A DNA stretch of 64,000 nucleotides from DASRAA01 sp963814165 (lineage in GTDB: Bacteria > Acidobacteriota > Terriglobia > Terriglobales > Acidobacteriaceae), in NCBI GenBank assembly GCA_963814165.1, contig CAWFBW010000021.1, forward strand, positions 186,001 to 250,000, written 5' to 3'. Positions 61,086 through 64,000 of this stretch are shown here, piece after piece (the stretch's first letter is position 1; the number at the start of each line of letters is the position of its first letter). The notes beneath the pieces are model-generated. The model was not told the origin of the DNA, did not search any database, and worked only from the letters and a program-made list of their open reading frames with translations. The position numbers and the translations under genes are program-made.

Positions 61086-61763
61086 ATGAACGGCAAGCAT
61101 CGTTTGGGGGCGTTACTGTGGGGTGTCGTTCTCGCGGCCAGCCTGGCGCCTGCGATCGGGCAGACTACGACAGCCGCCCCACAGGCGGAGCGCAAGACCA
61201 GCACGCCTTACAAAGGCGACCTGACGATCTTCGACTATCCCGACCGCGACCAGAAGTTGCACATCAACCAGGTGATGGATCTGCTCGGAATTACCCCCGG
61301 CAAGACCGTGGCCGATATCGGAGCGGGCTCAGGCTGGTTCACCGTGCGCGCGGCCCGGCGCGTGACCGATCAGGGCAAGGTGTATGCCGTGGACATCAAT
61401 CCCGAAGCCGTGGCCTACATCCGGCAGCGGGCGGAGAAGGACGGGCTAGCGAACATCACGACCATACTCGGAAGCGGCGACGACCCGCGACTGCCGGCAA
61501 ACAGCGTGGATGCCGTGCTGCTGCTGAAAACCTACCACGAAGTGGCCAAACCCGTTGACCTGATGCGAAATTTGCGTCCGGCCCTGCGGCCCGGGGCGCG
61601 AGTGGGCATTATTGACCGCAATGGCAATGGCGAAAATCACGGAGTAACCAAGCAAGTAGTGATCAGCGAGATGGAATCTGCAGGCTATCGCCTGGCAAGC
61701 GAGCATGACGATCTGGTCAAAGATGACCGAATGGACTACTTCCTGATATTTACCGCGAAGTAA
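61086..61763 (+). CDS. SAM-dependent methyltransferase with a signal peptide
   Basis: After a signal peptide (LGALLWGVVLAASLAPAIGQ) comes a class I methyltransferase fold: motif I VADIGAGSGWFTVRAARRV, the acidic residue ending the second strand in KVYAVDINPEAV, DDPRLPANSVDAVLLLKTYHE (motif IV region) and GARVGIIDRNGNG. It is related to UbiE-like enzymes. Export is unusual because S-adenosylmethionine is cytoplasmic, so it may be anchored or may bind rather than methylate. ATG 61086 has AGGAG upstream; the 2-codon-longer TTG start is unlikely. Confidence 0.85.
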   Translation: MNGKHRLGALLWGVVLAASLAPAIGQTTTAAPQAERKTSTPYKGDLTIFDYPDRDQKLHINQVMDLLGITPGKTVADIGAGSGWFTVRAARRVTDQGKVYAVDINPEAVAYIRQRAEKDGLANITTILGSGDDPRLPANSVDAVLLLKTYHEVAKPVDLMRNLRPALRPGARVGIIDRNGNGENHGVTKQVVISEMESAGYRLASEHDDLVKDDRMDYFLIFTAK

Positions 61764-61764
61764 A

Positions 61765-62771
61765 TCATTCGGTTGGCAGCAGGATCCCGTCTGCGCGGTG
61801 AACCCGACGCGGCCTACGCGGATGAGCTGGGACCAATCGGGACTGTCGTCTGGCGGCCTTTGCTGCGGTATTGATGTGGGCCTGGGCCTTGAGCGCAGGC
61901 AGCGACAGTCCGCCGGTCACGAGGCGGTTGTGCTCGTATAACATCTCGTCCATTTTGCCGTTGAGGAGAATGCGCCAGTTGAATGACGGGCGTCTTGTCC
62001 TGAGCCTGGGACGCCGACACATCAATGTTGGTGGTGCAGTTGTTGGTGAGGGCGTTGTACCATTCCGGGGTGTTGTGCAGCTCGTTCACGCGCTCGAGGT
62101 AATCCAGAAAAATCTGCCTCGCCAGCGCAGGCGGCACCGTGGTGCGGAAAATGTACACCTCTTCGTCTTTGCGGAAGTTGGTGCGCAGACGGACCACGTC
62201 GCGCTCGTCGGAAACGATGTAGATGAGTTCGTACTGGCGGAAGAAGCCGCGAACAGCCGAGTAGGTTTGACCGACGACGTCGCGGGTTTCAATGGACATC
62301 GGCACGTGGCCCTGAGGTCCGAAATCGAAGCTGACGATGGGATGAGCGATCAGCGTGGGCCCCCACCATGTAATGAAGAGATCGATGCCGCTCAGGTTGG
62401 CTAGGTCGTAGGAGCGGGTTTCCCACTGGCAGGTGTAGTCGTGCGACGTGACGTAGCTACAGTTGCGAACGTTGTGAATCGTGATGTGGTCGCCGTTGAT
62501 TTCGGCATGACGCGGTTTGGGCGTCGTCGGCTTGCCAGTCGCGATGGTTCAAGGGCTTGAGCGTGAACCACCACATGGCAACCAAGACAAAACCGGCGAA
62601 GGCAACGACCAGTCCCAAGTGAGCGCGGCGGAGGAGACCATGGCCGCCAGCGCAACGATCAGGTACACGATGGCAGCGGGTGCACGCAGCGCGGGGAAAC
62701 GGCGAATCAAAAAAGAGCGCGGCAGCGGACCAGAAGGTCAACAGAAGCGCGATGAGGATCAGAGAAGCCAA
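61765..62771 (-). CDS. DUF4105-like membrane/periplasmic protein (several frameshifts)
   Basis: The central text is DUF4105-like (Lnb N-terminal periplasmic domain): ITWWGPTLIAHPIVSFDFG, AVRGFFRQYELIYIVSDERD and the Cys-Asn core EWYNALTNNCTTNID. The N-terminus has two or more membrane helices. The frame changes near 62690, 62640 and 62518, again near 61990 in the segment before FNWRILLNGKMDEMLYEHNR, and once more near 61860, so the coding sequence must be read piecewise. The true end is uncertain because the last visible frame may not be the correct one. Each open piece matches the family order, which favours sequencing indels over decay. Confidence 0.65.
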
Positions 62772-62882
62772 ACACGATACGACGGAGCCAGAGCAAATGG
62801 CAGTCCTTTCGGAGAGACACAGAATCAGGGTAACGGTATTAGAACAGATTGAGGCTGGAAAACGAAGGAGCTGAGGGTATTC

Positions 62883-62959
62883 TGGCGCGCCCGGAGAGAT
62901 TCGAACTCCCGACCTATTGCTCCGGAGGCAATCGCTCTATCCAGCTGAGCTACGGGCGC
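62883..62959 (-). tRNA. tRNA-Arg (anticodon CCG), CCA encoded
   Basis: A full cloverleaf: acceptor GCGCCCG / CGGGCGC, D-arm GCTCAGCTGGATAGAGC, anticodon stem ATTGC / GCAAT with loop CTCCGGA (anticodon CCG), T-arm with TTCGAAT, discriminator G and genomic CCA. A TATAAT box lies about 12 bases upstream of the 5' end. Confidence 0.95.
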
Positions 62960-62990
62960 GTCTGGTGAAAATTATACACGCGGGCAGTAC

Positions 62991-63287
62991 CTAGTCATTA
63001 GTTGCGTGTTGGCTGGTTGCGTGTTGGCTACTGGCGGACCGTTCAGTATCGGCGAGGAGTCGGCGTAATTCGTCGCGGCCGCGCCCTGTTTTGAAGTGGC
63101 GTTCCCGCTGCATGGCCTCCGATCGAGTCGCAACTATTTCCGAATAGACAAGTTGCCAGGGAATGCCATGCCGGGTTGATTGACTTAGACCCGAATTGTG
63201 CTGCGTGAGACGCTCGGCAAGGTTCGACGTCTGGCCCGTGTAGTACCGGTTGAGCTTCTCGCTGAAGAGAACGTACACGAAGAACAT
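62991..63287 (-). CDS. GIY-YIG nuclease-domain protein
   Basis: A 98-residue stand-alone GIY-YIG domain of the UPF0213 (YhbQ) type: FFVYVLFSEKLNRYYTGQTS (the two Tyr/Gly motifs), then RLTQHNSG, the Arg-containing STRHGIPWQLVY and MQRERHFKTGRGRDELRRLL. The C-terminus has a duplicated SQHAT, from a 15-bp tandem DNA repeat. It lies between the intact tRNA-Arg and a broken tRNA-Arg copy, both on the same strand, and starts about 20 bases after the broken copy, so it may be transcribed from the duplicated tRNA promoter. Confidence 0.88.
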   Translation of the reverse strand: MFFVYVLFSEKLNRYYTGQTSNLAERLTQHNSGLSQSTRHGIPWQLVYSEIVATRSEAMQRERHFKTGRGRDELRRLLADTERSASSQHATSQHATND

Positions 63288-63307
63288 TGCGGCACGCGTA
63301 GAATGCC

Positions 63308-63364
63308 GACCGATTGCTCCGGAGGGTCGCCGCGGCGACCTCTATCCAGCTGAGCTACGGGCGC
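63308..63364 (-). pseudogene. Broken copy of tRNA-Arg(CCG)
   Basis: Shares 44 identical bases with the intact tRNA region (63340-63383 versus 62935-62978), covering the TATAAT box, leader and 5' part through the D-arm. The 5' side of the anticodon stem is replaced by a perfect 16-bp palindrome (GGTCGCCGCGGCGACC, 63325-63340). The anticodon and its 3' stem remain recognisable, then similarity ends and the T-arm and acceptor 3' side are missing. Confidence 0.8.
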
Positions 63365-63542
63365 GTCTGGTGAAAATTATACATGGGGCGTTGGTTGCAG
63401 GGTCTGCTTCGGCAACCGTCAGGCATCGAATGTGTCAGCCCCGACTACTGTCGAGTCCAGCGTTTGACGTGCTCTACATGCGCGACGGTAAATTGCAAGA
63501 TGTGCGCGCCGGGCATGTCTGGGGGCGCAAGGGCTTGAACCA

Positions 63543-63767
63543 GCCCGCGACATTGCCGCGATCACGGTAAATCGCTGGACGCACGGCTACGCGTACGAAT
63601 ATACGACGTTGTGGGACCCGCAGTTTAATCCCAATGAGCGGCCCTGTGTGATCGGCAGGCAACCGTTCGGAAGAATCACCATTGCGAATTCCGACGCGGG
63701 CGCAAAGGCATACACGAACGGGGCCATTGATCAGGCATGGCGAGCGGTGGGCGAAATCAAAAGTTAG
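63543..63767 (+). pseudogene. C-terminal remnant of a spermidine-dehydrogenase-like flavoprotein gene
   Basis: About 74 residues, including RDIAAITVNRWTHGYAYEYT, RQPFGRITIANSDAGAKAYT and AIDQAWRAVGEIKS, match the end of FAD-dependent spermidine-dehydrogenase-like proteins (the strand, then the ANSDAG motif before the last helix). A one-base frame change near 63542 separates it from a short upstream open stretch (AGHVWGRKGLNQP), and the bulk of the flavoprotein is absent. It is a 5'-deleted remnant next to the tRNA rearrangement. Confidence 0.7.
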
Positions 63768-63780
63768 TTAGCGGTCGCCG

Positions 63781-64000
63781 CTACGCATTCAGAATAGGCA
63801 GTTTGCGGATGCGCTTCTTTGTGGCCGCAAAGATCGCATTGCACAGCGCCGGAGCGAGCGGCGGCACCGGAGGCTCCCCGATGCCTTTAGGTGTTTGATG
63901 GCTCGGCATAAAATAGCCCTCGATCACCGGTACTTCGTTGTTGCGCAGAATTGGGTAGGTGTTGAAGTTGGACTGCTGCACCTGACCATGCTCAATGGTA
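63781..64000 (-). CDS. C-terminus of an isoquinoline 1-oxidoreductase-like molybdopterin subunit (gene continues beyond the window)
   Basis: The frame enters from the right edge (about 73 residues visible). QQSNFNTYPILRNNEVPVIE and KGIGEPPVPPLAPALCNAIF followed by KKRIRKLPI are the typical end of the xanthine-dehydrogenase-family large subunit of the isoquinoline 1-oxidoreductase beta type; the Gly-x-Gly-Glu-Pro segment includes the conserved Glu of the molybdenum site. Such enzymes hydroxylate N-heterocycles or aldehydes, usually in the periplasm with a small FeS subunit. Confidence 0.85.
   Translation of the reverse strand, partial: TIEHGQVQQSNFNTYPILRNNEVPVIEGYFMPSHQTPKGIGEPPVPPLAPALCNAIFAATKKRIRKLPILNA

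Noticed and set aside
63250..63570. A 106-codon plus-strand frame across the broken tRNA.
   Set aside because: It runs antisense to the start of the GIY-YIG gene and the tRNA copy, and only its last part overlaps the flavoprotein remnant, in the wrong frame.

Overview
The window is about 60% GC and reads as a chromosomal segment of a Gram-negative soil-type bacterium, most likely an Acidobacteriota member near Koribacter. The assignment is an inference from gene content: a Tat-exported aldo/keto reductase, an exported S9 peptidase, three PEP-CTERM proteins, He_PIG-type Ig repeats, an isoquinoline 1-oxidoreductase-like end fragment and short palindromic intergenic repeats. No rRNA or ribosomal protein gene is present to settle it.

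Layout. 1-7.5 kb: end of a sugar-binding regulator, an ATP-grasp protein, an aldo/keto reductase, an exported prolyl-oligopeptidase-like peptidase, an unrecognised 566-residue protein and a PilZ protein. 7.5-13.4 kb: a complete tripartite RND efflux operon. 13.6-22.4 kb: a glucose/pentose phosphate block, zwf-glk on the plus strand converging with tal-pgi-gnd-pgl on the minus strand, followed by a beta-propeller lactonase. 22.5-44.0 kb: a single minus-strand run, about 21.5 kb, which is the most distinctive part of the window. In transcription order it encodes a membrane-bound FeS oxidoreductase, EtfB, EtfA, an acyl-CoA dehydrogenase, a giant iterative synthase (KS-AT-second KS-five ACPs-KR-DH), a eukaryote-like multidomain acetyl-CoA carboxylase and a phosphopantetheinyl transferase. 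Together these could supply malonyl-CoA, activate the carrier domains, build an unsaturated or hydroxylated acyl chain and pass electrons between an acyl thioester and the quinone pool. The product is unknown. All five ACP copies carry Thr where the phosphopantetheine Ser normally sits.

44-56 kb is an accessory, repeat-rich stretch: a truncated outer membrane protein, an ISNCY-like insertion sequence, a 130-bp MITE with a 4-bp target duplication, three PEP-CTERM genes, a dispersed palindromic repeat found at the 3' ends of four minus-strand genes, and a REP-associated transposase (RAYT) whose own coding sequence contains a REP-like hairpin. 56-61.8 kb: a SLOG plus nucleoside-deoxyribosyltransferase-like protein, a PspC protein, pyrimidine-nucleoside phosphorylase, an Ig-repeat lipoprotein and an exported methyltransferase. 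61.8-64 kb: a DUF4105-like gene, tRNA-Arg(CCG), a GIY-YIG nuclease gene lying between the tRNA and a broken tRNA copy, the end fragment of a spermidine-dehydrogenase-like gene, and the end of an isoquinoline 1-oxidoreductase beta subunit.

At least 25 single-base frame breaks interrupt otherwise well-conserved genes (aldo/keto reductase, pgi, tal, the synthase, the carboxylase, acyl-CoA dehydrogenase, etfB, the DUF4105-like gene). They look like sequencing indels rather than decay, because the protein sequence continues undamaged in the next frame. I therefore report gene-level coordinates and note the breaks.
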